NCBI RefSeq assembly: GCF_001435995.1
Contig: NZ_AYYQ01000002.1
Location: 1-64,000, forward strand
DNA length: 64,000 bases
Reading direction: 5' to 3'
DNA from: Apilactobacillus ozensis DSM 23829 = JCM 17196
Lineage (GTDB): Bacteria > Bacillota > Bacilli > Lactobacillales > Lactobacillaceae
The stretch's first letter is position 1. Each line of letters begins with the position of its first letter. Below are positions 26,894 to 36,129 of the stretch, one piece after another. The notes beneath the pieces are model-generated. The model was given only the letters and a program-made list of their open reading frames with translations, did no database searches and was not told the DNA's origin. Both the position numbers and the translations under genes were made by a program.

Positions 26894-26910
26894 TAAAGCA
26901 GTGCTTTTTA
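26879..26910. terminator. Bidirectional terminator between the XRE gene and the FUSC pseudogene
   Basis: AAAAAGCGCTG pairs with CAGTGCTTTTT (one G-T wobble) around a loop. Confidence 0.75.
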
Positions 26911-27910
26911 CATACATTTTTTCTGTAAATAATTTAGAACATATACACTTAAAATCCCAATACTAGTCCCAATTAAAATAGCAGCAAAACGTTCAGGAAT
27001 AGCTTCGTTATTTAATAATGGGTTACTAAGTTTAGAAATTAAAATAGCCATAGGAGTTGTAAAAAAGTTTCCAACTAAAAAGTTAGTGTTTATTTTCCAA
27101 TAAATAAGTGAGTTAAATATTACTAACAATATTGATATAGCGATTGGTGAAAAATTAATTGATAGAATAGCATACGAAATTATACAACCAACAATTGTAC
27201 CTAATACATAGTTTTGGTGACGTTTAAATGCGTGTGACATTGATTTAGCTTGCAAAATAGATGAACATGCAATAACTACCCAATAGTAGTTTAAAATGCC
27301 TAAGTTTTGTCCAACATAATACGATAAAAAGACCGCAAATCCATATACAAAAGACTTAATTATAATATCATAAGATACTTTATCTACGGAAAAAGTTAAT
27401 TTATTAGTGGTATCTGCTTTTTGTTTATTTTAAAATAGTTAAATATAAGTTCGTTAATAGCTGCTAAAATAATTGAAATTAGTATGCCCACCGATAAATA
27501 AAGTACCGATTCGGTTGTAGTATAAGCATTAATATATTTATGTACTCCGGCAATGCAAGATATCATAACTAAGAAAAATGGTCCGGGTCCGGTTAAGTTC
27601 CATAATTTATTATAGAAAAAGAAAAAACAGCAAATTGTTCCTAAAATTAAAGCGGTAATCCACGGAAATATGTTAGAAATAGTCATTATCAAAAATGCTA
27701 TGATGCCTGAAAATCCTGCTATAAATACATTTTTTAACCCTTGATAGTTTTCTTGTGGAATATAGTAGTAAAAAAATAAAGACCCTAAAACTACTAAAGT
27801 ACCTAATTTAATATTAGATACTAATTGCATAATTGTCATTGATATTGCTAATGATAAAAAAATTTGATATTTTCAAAGAACAATTGCCTAAATTTATTTT
27901 TTTTATGCAT
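26908..27910 (-). pseudogene. FUSC-family (aromatic acid exporter-like) membrane protein, two frameshifts
   Basis: Three consecutive reading frames together encode one polytopic protein. The natural start is ATG 27908-27910 (AGGGG 7 bases upstream; MHKKNKFRQLFF). Frame 1 breaks at a run of seven T on the coding strand (27856-27862). Frame 2 runs from LSLAISMTIMQLV to NKKQ and breaks at a run of five A (27418-27422). Frame 3 continues from KADTTNKLTF to the stop at 26908. Adding one base to each run restores exactly 334 codons. Either the gene is inactivated or the assembly lost homopolymer bases. Confidence 0.8.
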
Positions 27911-27980
27911 GAAATAACCCCTTTTAATTAATGTACAATATTGACTATACCACATGCTTTAACTATAATTTTTAAAATTA

Positions 27981-28011
27981 AAAAACTATCGCTAATTTAG
28001 CGATAGTTTTA
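27981..28011. terminator. Terminator after the aldo/keto reductase gene
   Basis: AAAACTATCGCTAA pairs with TTAGCGATAGTTTT, directly after the minus-strand gene; symmetrical, so usable in both directions. Confidence 0.85.
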
Positions 28012-28014
28012 TTA

Positions 28015-28857
28015 TTAATGCGTAGGATATTGATGTTCAATTTCATAGACTAATTCGGGGTCATCACCATTACGCTGATTTTTGTTTAAGTTGTTTATCA
28101 TACCAATCTCTTTATCAGATAATTCAAAATCATAAATAGCTTGGTTTTCTTTAATTCTTTGTTCATTTTTAGACTTTGGAATAATTGCGACGCCGCGTTG
28201 AAGATGCCAGCGTAAAACGACTTGAGCAGTGGATTTTCCGTGCTTTTCAGCAATCTCTTTAATCGTGGCATCTTGTAACACACTGCCACGTCCCATTGGA
28301 CTCCAGGCTTGTGTAATAATGTTTTGACTCTTATCATATTCAATAAGAGCGGGTTGACTTAGGTAGGGATGATTTTCTATTTGATTCACTACTGGCATTT
28401 CACGAGCTTGGGTTTTTAAAAGCTCTAGGTGTGCGCGGTGATAGTTACTAACCCCAATTGACTTTACTTTACCGGCTTCTTTAGCATCTTCTAACGCACG
28501 CCAAGTTTCAAAAAATTTAGAATGAATAGGCCAATGAATTAATAATAAATCTAAATAGTTAGTTTGTAATTTCTCTAAGGATTCATCGATTGCACGTAGT
28601 GTTGAATCGTATCCTTGCTTAGTTTCTGGTATTTTAGTGGTGATAAAAAGGTTTTCTCGATCAACACCAAATTTTTTAATCGAATTACCTAATAGGTCTT
28701 CATTTTTATATAGTTGAGCGGAATCAAAAAGACGATATCCGTTTTTATATGCCGCTTTAAATGCTACGTCCATTTTTTCTTGTGTATCTAATTTATAAGT
28801 TCCAAAGCCTTCTATTGGCATAATGTTTCCATCTGATAGTTTTATATTTTTTTCCAT
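28015..28857 (-). CDS. Aldo/keto reductase
   Basis: 280 residues, NADPH-dependent reductase with a TIM-barrel fold. The catalytic tetrad is visible: D in RLFDSAQLYKNE with Y four residues on, K in ITTKIP and H in LLLIHWP. The cofactor-binding signature IPKSKNEQRIKEN lies near residue 228. It resembles YtbE/YvgN-type 2,5-diketo-gluconate or glyoxal reductases. The RBS is GGAG. Likely role is carbonyl detoxification or NADPH balance; the substrate is unknown. Confidence 0.88.
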   Translation of the reverse strand: MEKNIKLSDGNIMPIEGFGTYKLDTQEKMDVAFKAAYKNGYRLFDSAQLYKNEDLLGNSIKKFGVDRENLFITTKIPETKQGYDSTLRAIDESLEKLQTNYLDLLLIHWPIHSKFFETWRALEDAKEAGKVKSIGVSNYHRAHLELLKTQAREMPVVNQIENHPYLSQPALIEYDKSQNIITQAWSPMGRGSVLQDATIKEIAEKHGKSTAQVVLRWHLQRGVAIIPKSKNEQRIKENQAIYDFELSDKEIGMINNLNKNQRNGDDPELVYEIEHQYPTH

Positions 28858-28976
28858 TGGTAAGCACTCCTTAATTCTTAATTTTATGATAATTTAATAT
28901 AATAAGTATAAATTAAAGAAAACTATATATTAAAATAGTTATTCAATTAATTATTTACAGAAATGAGGTATGGGAA

Positions 28977-31316
28977 TTGTCTGAAAATAATTATTTAAAA
29001 AAAGGTTTAACTACATCCCAAGCTCAAAAATATTTTGAAGAGGGTTTTCATAATACTAATCATTCTAATTTAACTAAAAGCATTCCGCAAATCATAAAGT
29101 CTAATACTTGGACTTTATTTAATTTGATCAATATTGTTTTAGCGGCTATGGTCTTTTATACCGGCGATTATAAGAATTTGTTATTTATTGTTGTCGCAGT
29201 TGTTAATACAATTGTGGGAACTATTCAAGAAATTCGTTCTAAACGTCAACTAGATAAGATGGCTATTCTCTCTAAAAGTAACGTAAAAGTCCTTCGTGAC
29301 AATAAACTCGTTGAAATTAGTCAAAACGATATTGTCTTAAATGATGTTTTACTACTCAATCATGGGGATCAAGTTCCAATTGATGGTAAAATTGTTCAAA
29401 CCAATTTAGTAAGTGTTGATGAATCACAAATTACTGGTGAATCGAAACCAATTGCTAAACATACTAATGACCAAATCACTTCGGGTAGCTTTATCATCAG
29501 TGGTAGTGCCTACATTTTAGTTGAAAAAGTGGGAGCTGATACTTTTGTTAACAAAATTACTAATGAAGTTAAACATGACAACGGCAATGAAAACAACAGT
29601 AAGTTACTTAATACTATCAACAAAATAATTAAAGTTCTCACTATTATTATAGTTCCTTTAGGAATTATTTTGTTTGTTTCTAACTTAATGCATGGTAATG
29701 ATGTTAACAATTCAATTCTTGGAACCGTAGCTGCGATGACGGGGATGATTCCAGAGGGATTGGTATTACTTTCCACGGTAACGCTAGCTGTTTCAGCTTT
29801 AAAATTAGCACGTAAAAAAGTGTTAGTTAGGAATTTACCAGCAATTGAAACTTTAGCTCGGGTGGATACCTTATGTCTTGATAAAACCGGAACGATTACG
29901 ACAGGTCAGCTAAAATTTGCTAGAAAAGTTAACATGAGTGATGTTTCAGATGAATATTTAGATAAAACAATTGGGGCAGTTATTTACGCTGATGAAGATT
30001 CTAATGAAACTGCACTAGCTTTAAAGAACGCTTTCAAAAAGCCTGATTTAAAAATTAATAAGTATATTCCATTTGCTTCCGAAAGAAAATGGAGTGGTGC
30101 TGATGTAGAAAACTTAGGAAGTTTTGTGATTGGCGCACCACAATTTGTCTTGCCAAACATGTCAGATGACACTAGACAAAAAATTGAAAGTTACACTAAA
30201 AATGGTTATCGAGTTTTATGTCTAGCTAAAAATCAATCTTTACTACAAGAAAAATTAGATAACCCCAAGCTACTAAGTTTAATCTTAATTAATGATTTAA
30301 TTCGTCCAGATGCAGTTGATACGCTAAAGTATTTTGCTGAACAAGACATTAACTTAAAAATAATTTCTGGTGATGACCCAAATACAGTTGCTAACATTGG
30401 CAAAAGAGTTAATATTCCTAACGCCGATAAGATGATTGATATGTCAACAGTTAGTGATGATGATAACTTTGTGAAGATTGCTGACAAGTATACGGTTTTT
30501 GGCCGAGTCACTCCAGTTCAAAAGAAAAAATTGGTTAAAGCTTTACAAGATAATCAACATACTGTTGCAATGACTGGGGATGGAGTGAACGATATTTTAT
30601 CCCTAAAGCAGGCCGACTGTGGAATTGCGATGGCTTCAGGTAGTGAAAGTGCCAAAGGAATTTCTAACTTTGTGTTACTAGATTCTAATTTCTCATCAAT
30701 GGTAAATGTTTTAGGTGAGGGACGTCGCGTTATCAATAATATCAGCAGTGTCTCTTCACTATATTTGATTAAAACAATGTTCTCTTTAGCGTTGAGTATT
30801 TTGTTCATCTTTTCAAGCCACGATTATCCATTTCAACCAATTCAGTTAACGCCAATTAGTACGTTTATGGTGGGCTTACCATCATTTTTACTAGCTTTAG
30901 CACCAAATTATCAAAGAGTAACCGACCAATTTTACCGTAAGATTTTTAACGTAGCCTTGCCCGCTGCAATTACGATTGTCAGTTATATTCTAGTGATTAT
31001 GTATGCTGGAAAAATGTTTGGTTTTGATTACATGGATCGTTCATCTTTAAATGTGCTGATTACGGGAGTTATTTGCTGGATAGCACTTTTTCTAGTTTCT
31101 AAACCAATTAACAAAAATAAGTTGATGATTATAATTCCGACGGGAGTTATTTTCTTGATCGTATTTCTTTTCTTAGGCAAACTATTCGACTATGTTTCCA
31201 TGTTCGAACTACCAATTGCGGCAATTGCGTTAATAATTGTTTTAACTGCTTATCCAGTATTAACCATTGTACAAAAATTAGTGGTTAAGGTTATTCATCG
31301 ATATGATAAATCTTAG
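28977..31316 (+). CDS. P-type cation ATPase, CtpE-like
   Basis: A 779-residue membrane pump, TTG start with GAGG 8 bases upstream. Motifs: TGES near residue 156, MIPEGLVLLSTVTLAV in helix 4, phosphorylation site D302 in LDKTGTITTG, and the hinge GDGVNDILSLKQADCGIAM near 537. The GDGVNDI(L/A) form and PEGLVLL helix match the CtpE group of Ca2+-linked ATPases better than PMR1-type pumps. The short nucleotide-binding domain fits that group. A DUF1836 gene follows after 40 bases. Substrate is likely Ca2+, by family only. Confidence 0.85.
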   Translation: MSENNYLKKGLTTSQAQKYFEEGFHNTNHSNLTKSIPQIIKSNTWTLFNLINIVLAAMVFYTGDYKNLLFIVVAVVNTIVGTIQEIRSKRQLDKMAILSKSNVKVLRDNKLVEISQNDIVLNDVLLLNHGDQVPIDGKIVQTNLVSVDESQITGESKPIAKHTNDQITSGSFIISGSAYILVEKVGADTFVNKITNEVKHDNGNENNSKLLNTINKIIKVLTIIIVPLGIILFVSNLMHGNDVNNSILGTVAAMTGMIPEGLVLLSTVTLAVSALKLARKKVLVRNLPAIETLARVDTLCLDKTGTITTGQLKFARKVNMSDVSDEYLDKTIGAVIYADEDSNETALALKNAFKKPDLKINKYIPFASERKWSGADVENLGSFVIGAPQFVLPNMSDDTRQKIESYTKNGYRVLCLAKNQSLLQEKLDNPKLLSLILINDLIRPDAVDTLKYFAEQDINLKIISGDDPNTVANIGKRVNIPNADKMIDMSTVSDDDNFVKIADKYTVFGRVTPVQKKKLVKALQDNQHTVAMTGDGVNDILSLKQADCGIAMASGSESAKGISNFVLLDSNFSSMVNVLGEGRRVINNISSVSSLYLIKTMFSLALSILFIFSSHDYPFQPIQLTPISTFMVGLPSFLLALAPNYQRVTDQFYRKIFNVALPAAITIVSYILVIMYAGKMFGFDYMDRSSLNVLITGVICWIALFLVSKPINKNKLMIIIPTGVIFLIVFLFLGKLFDYVSMFELPIAAIALIIVLTAYPVLTIVQKLVVKVIHRYDKS

Positions 31317-31356
31317 ATAATCTACTATGATATAATTATCTCAATGAGGTGCTTTT

Positions 31357-31854
31357 ATGAACGAAGAATATAAGCGTTGGCAATCGCAAATGGCAAATAT
31401 TACATTGCCAAAGTGGGATGACTTACCTAAGTTTGACTTATACATGGATCAATTAATTGCAGTCGTTAATGAAGCGGTCGTGCCACTAGGTGCGGATATG
31501 GTCACTAAAACGATGGTTAATAATTATGTTAAAAATAAAGCTACTTTTGCACCAGTTAAGAAAAAATATCAAACGGCTCACATTGCTGATATCATAATTA
31601 TTAGTTTATTAAAGCCAATTTTTTCAATTAGTGACATTCGAGCTGGGATTGATGCAGTTACTAAAAATAATTTTCCTAAACAAGCATACGATGAGTTTAT
31701 TACGCTGTTAGTTTCTAAACTCCATAACTTAGCTCAAAATAAAGCTAATGTAGATTTTAAGAGTGACACTGATGAACTGCTAAGTGTTATTGCAGATACG
31801 ATTGTAGATCGTTTGAAGGCTAATAATATTTATAGTTCAATTTCACACTACTAA
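31357..31854 (+). CDS. DUF1836 protein
   Basis: 165 residues. The core VTKTMVNNYVKNKATFAPVKKKYQ followed by ADIIIISLLKPIFSISDI is characteristic of DUF1836, which resembles MerR-type DNA-binding domains. Probably a DNA-binding regulator; no target is known. It has a GAGGTG RBS and lies 40 bases after the CtpE-like ATPase gene, with which it may be transcribed. A bidirectional terminator separates it from the next gene. Confidence 0.8.
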   Translation: MNEEYKRWQSQMANITLPKWDDLPKFDLYMDQLIAVVNEAVVPLGADMVTKTMVNNYVKNKATFAPVKKKYQTAHIADIIIISLLKPIFSISDIRAGIDAVTKNNFPKQAYDEFITLLVSKLHNLAQNKANVDFKSDTDELLSVIADTIVDRLKANNIYSSISHY

Positions 31855-31885
31855 AAAAGTCTTGGAATATATTCCAAGGCTTTTT
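31853..31885. terminator. Bidirectional terminator, DUF1836 and recombinase-like genes
   Basis: AAAAAAGTCTTGGAA pairs with TTCCAAGGCTTTTT around TATA. Confidence 0.85.
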
Positions 31886-32717
31886 ACATATATTTTTCAG
31901 CTTCTCTACGATAGTAGATAATTGAAGTTGGATCTAAATTTAATTTTTGTGAAATAACGTCATCAGGTAAATTGTGACCAATTTGAACCATATAATTAAT
32001 AACATAACTTTGGTATAACACACTAGGGTCTAATTCAATACCTAACATTTTTTCGCTAGGATTTAGATACTTGTGCAAACCCGGTAAAGTTAAAATAGGG
32101 TTATCGCTATATCTTTGTTTCAAAAAGATATCTGAACTATTTTGCTTAATTTGAATGGGTTTGATGAATTCGTCAAAACATTTCAAAAATTGTTTTTCAT
32201 TTTCGCTAAATTCAATTTTGCTCATTAACTTGTAAAAGCCAGGTTTTAAAAATTCTTTGACCGAAAAGCCTTTACTAATTAGTAATAAAGTTAATTTAGT
32301 GTATTGATTAACCTTCTCATCACTGAGAATTTCTGACAGAGCGTTTAACCACTTAGTTGATAATCTCTTGAGTTTTTGTGGCTTTGGTTTACCTTTTAAA
32401 GTTAAAGTGGGTAAATTGTTAGAAAACCCGTGTGTAAATAGAAATTTAAAGTAGATATTAATATGCGAAAGGATTTTATTGTAAGTTAAATTTTGAATCG
32501 AACGATTATCTACTAGCATCTGCATGTATTGCTCAACATCTCGATCTAATAGTTGACTAACGCGGTGGTTTTCTTGATAGCTAAGGTTAAAGTTAGATAA
32601 ATACTCAAACATATCAATCAAGGTAGCAGTATATTCATCAATTGTAATTGGGGCGAGACCCTGAATCGATAAATATTTTTCAAACCCATCTTGGTAGGGG
32701 TAGTTATTAGTAGACAA
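31884..32717 (-). CDS. Tyrosine-recombinase-fold protein lacking catalytic residues
   Basis: 277 residues, TTG start with AAAGGAG. Residues about 8-105 look like the SAM-like core-binding domain of XerC/XerD (FEKYLSIQGLAPITIDEY). The C-terminal part has the outline of the catalytic domain, but the box I Arg is replaced (KGFSVKEF where TGLRISEL is usual), the HxxRH motif is absent (DPSVLYQSYVIN), and LGH reads LNL. Only a Tyr (IIYYRRE) remains. The protein should not recombine DNA and may be a DNA-binding or structural relative. It is not linked to any mobile element here. Confidence 0.65.
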   Translation of the reverse strand: MSTNNYPYQDGFEKYLSIQGLAPITIDEYTATLIDMFEYLSNFNLSYQENHRVSQLLDRDVEQYMQMLVDNRSIQNLTYNKILSHINIYFKFLFTHGFSNNLPTLTLKGKPKPQKLKRLSTKWLNALSEILSDEKVNQYTKLTLLLISKGFSVKEFLKPGFYKLMSKIEFSENEKQFLKCFDEFIKPIQIKQNSSDIFLKQRYSDNPILTLPGLHKYLNPSEKMLGIELDPSVLYQSYVINYMVQIGHNLPDDVISQKLNLDPTSIIYYRREAEKYM

Positions 32718-32844
32718 TTTAATAGCTCCTTTCTAAATAGTATTTTTAAATAATTTGATTATTGCACAATTTATTTTATTGTATCAGACTTTCAGCGTAA
32801 AAGATTTATGTTTAATTGGATAAGTCGTTTTTATTGATTTTTTT

Positions 32845-32866
32845 GTTTACAGTTGTAAACTATAAT
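32845..32866 (+). promoter_or_regulatory. cop box operator and -10 of the copY-copB operon
   Basis: GTTTACAGTTGTAAAC (32845-32860) is a 16-bp palindrome containing TACAGTTGTA, an exact TACAnnTGTA cop box. It abuts TATAAT (32861-32866), so bound CopY would block RNA polymerase. Confidence 0.85.
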
Positions 32867-32891
32867 CATAAATTATTTAAGGAGTATAAAT

Positions 32892-33329
32892 ATGCAAAAT
32901 GATATTACTTTAAATATTACTTCTGCTGAGTGGGAAGTAATGCGGATAGTCTGGACGCTCAAAAAAACTGACAGCAAAAAAATTATTGAAGTATTATCCA
33001 GTAAAAAAGGTTGGAGTGCTTCCACCATAAAAACTCTAATTGGCCGTTTATTAACTAAAAATGCTTTGAAATCGGATAAACAAAAAAGAAAAAATATTTA
33101 TTTTGCAAATATTGATGAACAAGATGCTAGTGAATTAATGGCCATTAATGCTATTAACAATGTTTGTTGTATGCAACAAGGAACCGTAATTAAATATTTA
33201 ATTAATAATTTGGAAATAAAAAAAAGTGATATCAGAGATTTGATTGAAATTTTAAAGCGTAAAGAAAAAGACGCTAAAACAGAAATCAATTGTAACTGTC
33301 TAAGTTGTCCGAAGGAGGAAAAACTATGA
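32892..33329 (+). CDS. copY: CopY-family copper-responsive repressor
   Basis: 145 residues. An N-terminal BlaI/CopY winged helix (about 8-75; TSAEWEVMRIVWTL, SASTIKTLIGRLLTKNAL) and a C-terminal Cys cluster CNCLSC that fits the metal-sensing tail of CopY, though shorter than the usual CxCx4CxC. It is predicted to leave the cop box when Cu+ displaces Zn2+. A cop box lies 32 bases before the start. The stop overlaps the copB start (ATGA), so the two are translationally coupled. Confidence 0.88.
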   Translation: MQNDITLNITSAEWEVMRIVWTLKKTDSKKIIEVLSSKKGWSASTIKTLIGRLLTKNALKSDKQKRKNIYFANIDEQDASELMAINAINNVCCMQQGTVIKYLINNLEIKKSDIRDLIEILKRKEKDAKTEINCNCLSCPKEEKL

Positions 33330-35422
33330 GTGATCATAACAACATGAAAAATATGGATATGCATCATGATGCACATCATGAAGAAATGCATCATGAAATC
33401 AACATGAATCATTGTGATATGGAATCTATGCACCATGATATGTCTAATCATGGAGATATGATGATGCATGGTGGACATATGATGCATATGGGAAATCTTA
33501 AAAGAAAATTTTGGGTATCATTGATATTAATGATACCAATTTTACTGATGTCACCAATGATGGGCATGCGATTACCATTTCAAATAACCTTTACTGGTTC
33601 TGAATATTTAGTAGCCATTTTAAGTACTATATTGTTTTTTTACGGTGGGAAGCCATTCTTCAGTGGTGCTAAGGGTGAGTTTAGTGCTAAAAAGCCTGGG
33701 ATGATGGCTTTAATTGCTTTAGGCATAACGGTAGCATATGGATACAGTATTTATGCAGTTTTAGTGAATAATATTTTTACGAGGCTTGGCCCCGTTAATG
33801 ACTTTTTCTGGGAACTATCAACCTTAATAGTAATTATGTTGCTTGGGCATCGTATTGAAATGAGTTCTGTCAGCAGTGCTGGTTCGGCGGTGAACAGTTT
33901 AGCTAAGTTATTGCCTTATAATGCACACCTAGTTAATGATAATCAAGTTTTAGATATTTCCGTTAATGATATTAAAAATGACCAGGTACTTTTGATTAAG
34001 GCTGGTGAAAAAATTCCGGCAGACGGAATCGTGCAAAGTGGCAATACTTTTGTAAATGAGTCTTTTATTACTGGTGAATCAAATAAGGTAGCTAAAAATG
34101 AAGGCGATAAAGTTATCGGTGGTGCCATTAACAGTACTGGTAGCATTAAAATTTTAGTTACAGGAACTGGGAATGATGGATATTTATCAAAAGTTATGCA
34201 AATGGTTCAAGATGCGCAAAGTGATAAAAGCAATTCTGAAGATTTAGCGAACAAAGTAGCTGGATATCTATTTTATGCAGCGTTATTAGTAGCTTTAATT
34301 GCCTTAATAAGCTGGCTACCTATCAAGGGAATTAGTTTTACTTTGCCAATTGTCGTATCGGTCTTAATTATTGCCTGTCCGCATGCACTAGGCTTAGCGA
34401 TTCCATTGATAACTGCTCGGAGTACCAGTATTGCCGCTACTAATGGTTTATTAATTCGCAATCGCACCAGTTTGGAAAAAATAAACCAAATTAAGTATGC
34501 TTTCATGGATAAAACAGGCACCTTAACTGCTGGTGATTTTAAAGTTAATACGATTGAAAGTTTTAACGATACAATTTCTGAAACCAAAATTCTACAATTG
34601 GCCGCTAGTTTAGAAGCAGAATCTAATCACCCATTAGCGAAGGGAATTGTCGATTTAGCTAAAAGTAAAGGTATTAAACTTATCAAAGCTGATAATTTAC
34701 AACAGATAAATGGTGCGGGATTAAGTGCTAATATTGATTCAAATAATTATAAAATAGTTTCACAAAAATATTTACAGCAAAATGGTTTTAACATTCCTAA
34801 TCACAATAATAATCCAGAAGATACCGTTAGCTATCTAGTTGAGAATATTGACGTGATTGGGATAATAACTGAAGGTGATTCAATTAAACCCAGTTCTAAA
34901 ATGATGATTGATTTTCTAAAGAAGAATCATATAGAACCAATTATGTTAACTGGTGATAATAGGAATGCCGCACGTAAAGTAGCCAACATTCTTGGAATCA
35001 ACCAATATAAATCAGAACTATTACCGGAAAATAAACAAGCAATAGTTAAAGAGTATCAACGAACTGGCGATGCTATATTTATCGGTGATGGGATTAATGA
35101 TGCCCCAAGTCTTAATCAGGCTGACATTGGGATTGCAATTGGTTCGGGAACTGATATTGCAATTGACTCTGCCGATGTGGTTTTGGTTAACAGTAATCCT
35201 AAAGATGTGATTAATTTAATCAGACTAGCTAAAAAAGCACGTCGCAAAATAGTTGAAAATTTATGGTGGGGAGCTGGATATAATATTATTGCATTACCTA
35301 TAGCAGCTGGAATTCTTTATCCATTCGCTGGATTTTTATTAGATCCAATGTTAGGTGCTATCTTAATGTCATTAAGCACAGTAATTGTAGCCATTAATGC
35401 TATGACTTTAAAAATAAAATAG
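33326..35422 (+). CDS. copB: Cu+-exporting P1B-type ATPase, CopB type
   Basis: 698 residues from ATG 33326, with a strong AAGGAGG before it. The first 55 residues are a His/Met-rich metal-binding stretch (MHHDAHHEEMHHE, HGGHMMHMGN). The membrane metal site is C351-P352-H353 in IIACPHALGLA, the CPH form found in CopB (P1B-3) pumps, unlike the CPC of CopA. Further motifs are TGES (about 250), phosphorylation site D395 in DKTGTLTAGD, the HP motif SNHPLAKG and GDGINDAPSL. It exports copper or silver. No copZ chaperone or copA is in the operon. Confidence 0.92.
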   Translation: MSDHNNMKNMDMHHDAHHEEMHHEINMNHCDMESMHHDMSNHGDMMMHGGHMMHMGNLKRKFWVSLILMIPILLMSPMMGMRLPFQITFTGSEYLVAILSTILFFYGGKPFFSGAKGEFSAKKPGMMALIALGITVAYGYSIYAVLVNNIFTRLGPVNDFFWELSTLIVIMLLGHRIEMSSVSSAGSAVNSLAKLLPYNAHLVNDNQVLDISVNDIKNDQVLLIKAGEKIPADGIVQSGNTFVNESFITGESNKVAKNEGDKVIGGAINSTGSIKILVTGTGNDGYLSKVMQMVQDAQSDKSNSEDLANKVAGYLFYAALLVALIALISWLPIKGISFTLPIVVSVLIIACPHALGLAIPLITARSTSIAATNGLLIRNRTSLEKINQIKYAFMDKTGTLTAGDFKVNTIESFNDTISETKILQLAASLEAESNHPLAKGIVDLAKSKGIKLIKADNLQQINGAGLSANIDSNNYKIVSQKYLQQNGFNIPNHNNNPEDTVSYLVENIDVIGIITEGDSIKPSSKMMIDFLKKNHIEPIMLTGDNRNAARKVANILGINQYKSELLPENKQAIVKEYQRTGDAIFIGDGINDAPSLNQADIGIAIGSGTDIAIDSADVVLVNSNPKDVINLIRLAKKARRKIVENLWWGAGYNIIALPIAAGILYPFAGFLLDPMLGAILMSLSTVIVAINAMTLKIK

Positions 35423-35423
35423 T

Positions 35424-35470
35424 AAAAAGGTTATAGCCATATCTGATAAGATAAAGCTATAACCTTTTTT
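35424..35470 (+). terminator. Terminator after copB
   Basis: AAAAAGGTTATAGC pairs with GCTATAACCTTTTT around an 18-base loop. Confidence 0.85.
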
Positions 35471-35487
35471 GTAGGAGTACATTTTTT

Positions 35488-36129
35488 ATGAATAAAGTAA
35501 ATTTGGTCGCTAAATATGTTAACGACAAACTGGCTAATGATAAAACTGGCCATAATATTGATCATATTCAAAGAGTTGTTAAAATGGCTAAGTTAATTTT
35601 GCAAAGCGAGCCGGCTGCCAACGCACAGCTTACGATTGTATCCGCATATTTACACGATGTAATTGACGATAAGTTAGTTGATAGTGTTGAAATTGAAAGC
35701 TTAAAATTAAGACTATATTTGATTAAATGTGATTTTAGTAATGGTGAAATTGACGACATTTTTAATATCATTAATAACATGTCTTTTAGCAAAAATTTAA
35801 AATTTAAACGAACATTAAGTTTAGAAGGGCAGATTGTTCAAGATGCCGATCGATTAGATGCGATTGGGGCCATTGGAATTGCGCGAGCTTTTTATTATGG
35901 GGGACATTTCGGTGATGTTATTTATGATGAAAATGAGCGACCGCGAACTTTAGAAAACGCTAAACAGTATCGTAAACACACAACGATTATTAATCATTTC
36001 TATGAAAAACTTTTAAAAATATCGCACCAAATGAACACAAAAACCGCTATTGAAATAGCGGCTCGTCGGACTCAATATATGCAAGATTTTCTAAAAGAAT
36101 TTAAATTGGAATATAAAGCTAAAAGGTGA
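35488..36129 (+). CDS. HD-domain phosphohydrolase
   Basis: 213 residues. Metal-binding HD-superfamily residues are visible: H in GHNIDHIQRV, the HD pair in SAYLHDVIDDK and D in VQDADRLDAIGAIGIARAF. It resembles YedJ/YpgQ-type predicted nucleotide or phosphate-ester hydrolases. The substrate is unknown. The start ATG follows AGGAG at 11 bases. The stop abuts the convergent deacylase gene with no obvious terminator between them. Confidence 0.85.
   Translation: MNKVNLVAKYVNDKLANDKTGHNIDHIQRVVKMAKLILQSEPAANAQLTIVSAYLHDVIDDKLVDSVEIESLKLRLYLIKCDFSNGEIDDIFNIINNMSFSKNLKFKRTLSLEGQIVQDADRLDAIGAIGIARAFYYGGHFGDVIYDENERPRTLENAKQYRKHTTIINHFYEKLLKISHQMNTKTAIEIAARRTQYMQDFLKEFKLEYKAKR

Noticed and set aside
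27396..27425. Programmed -1 frameshifting in the FUSC-family gene at AAACAAAAAG
   Set aside because: A second frameshift of the same type at a T run in the same gene makes simple base loss the better explanation.
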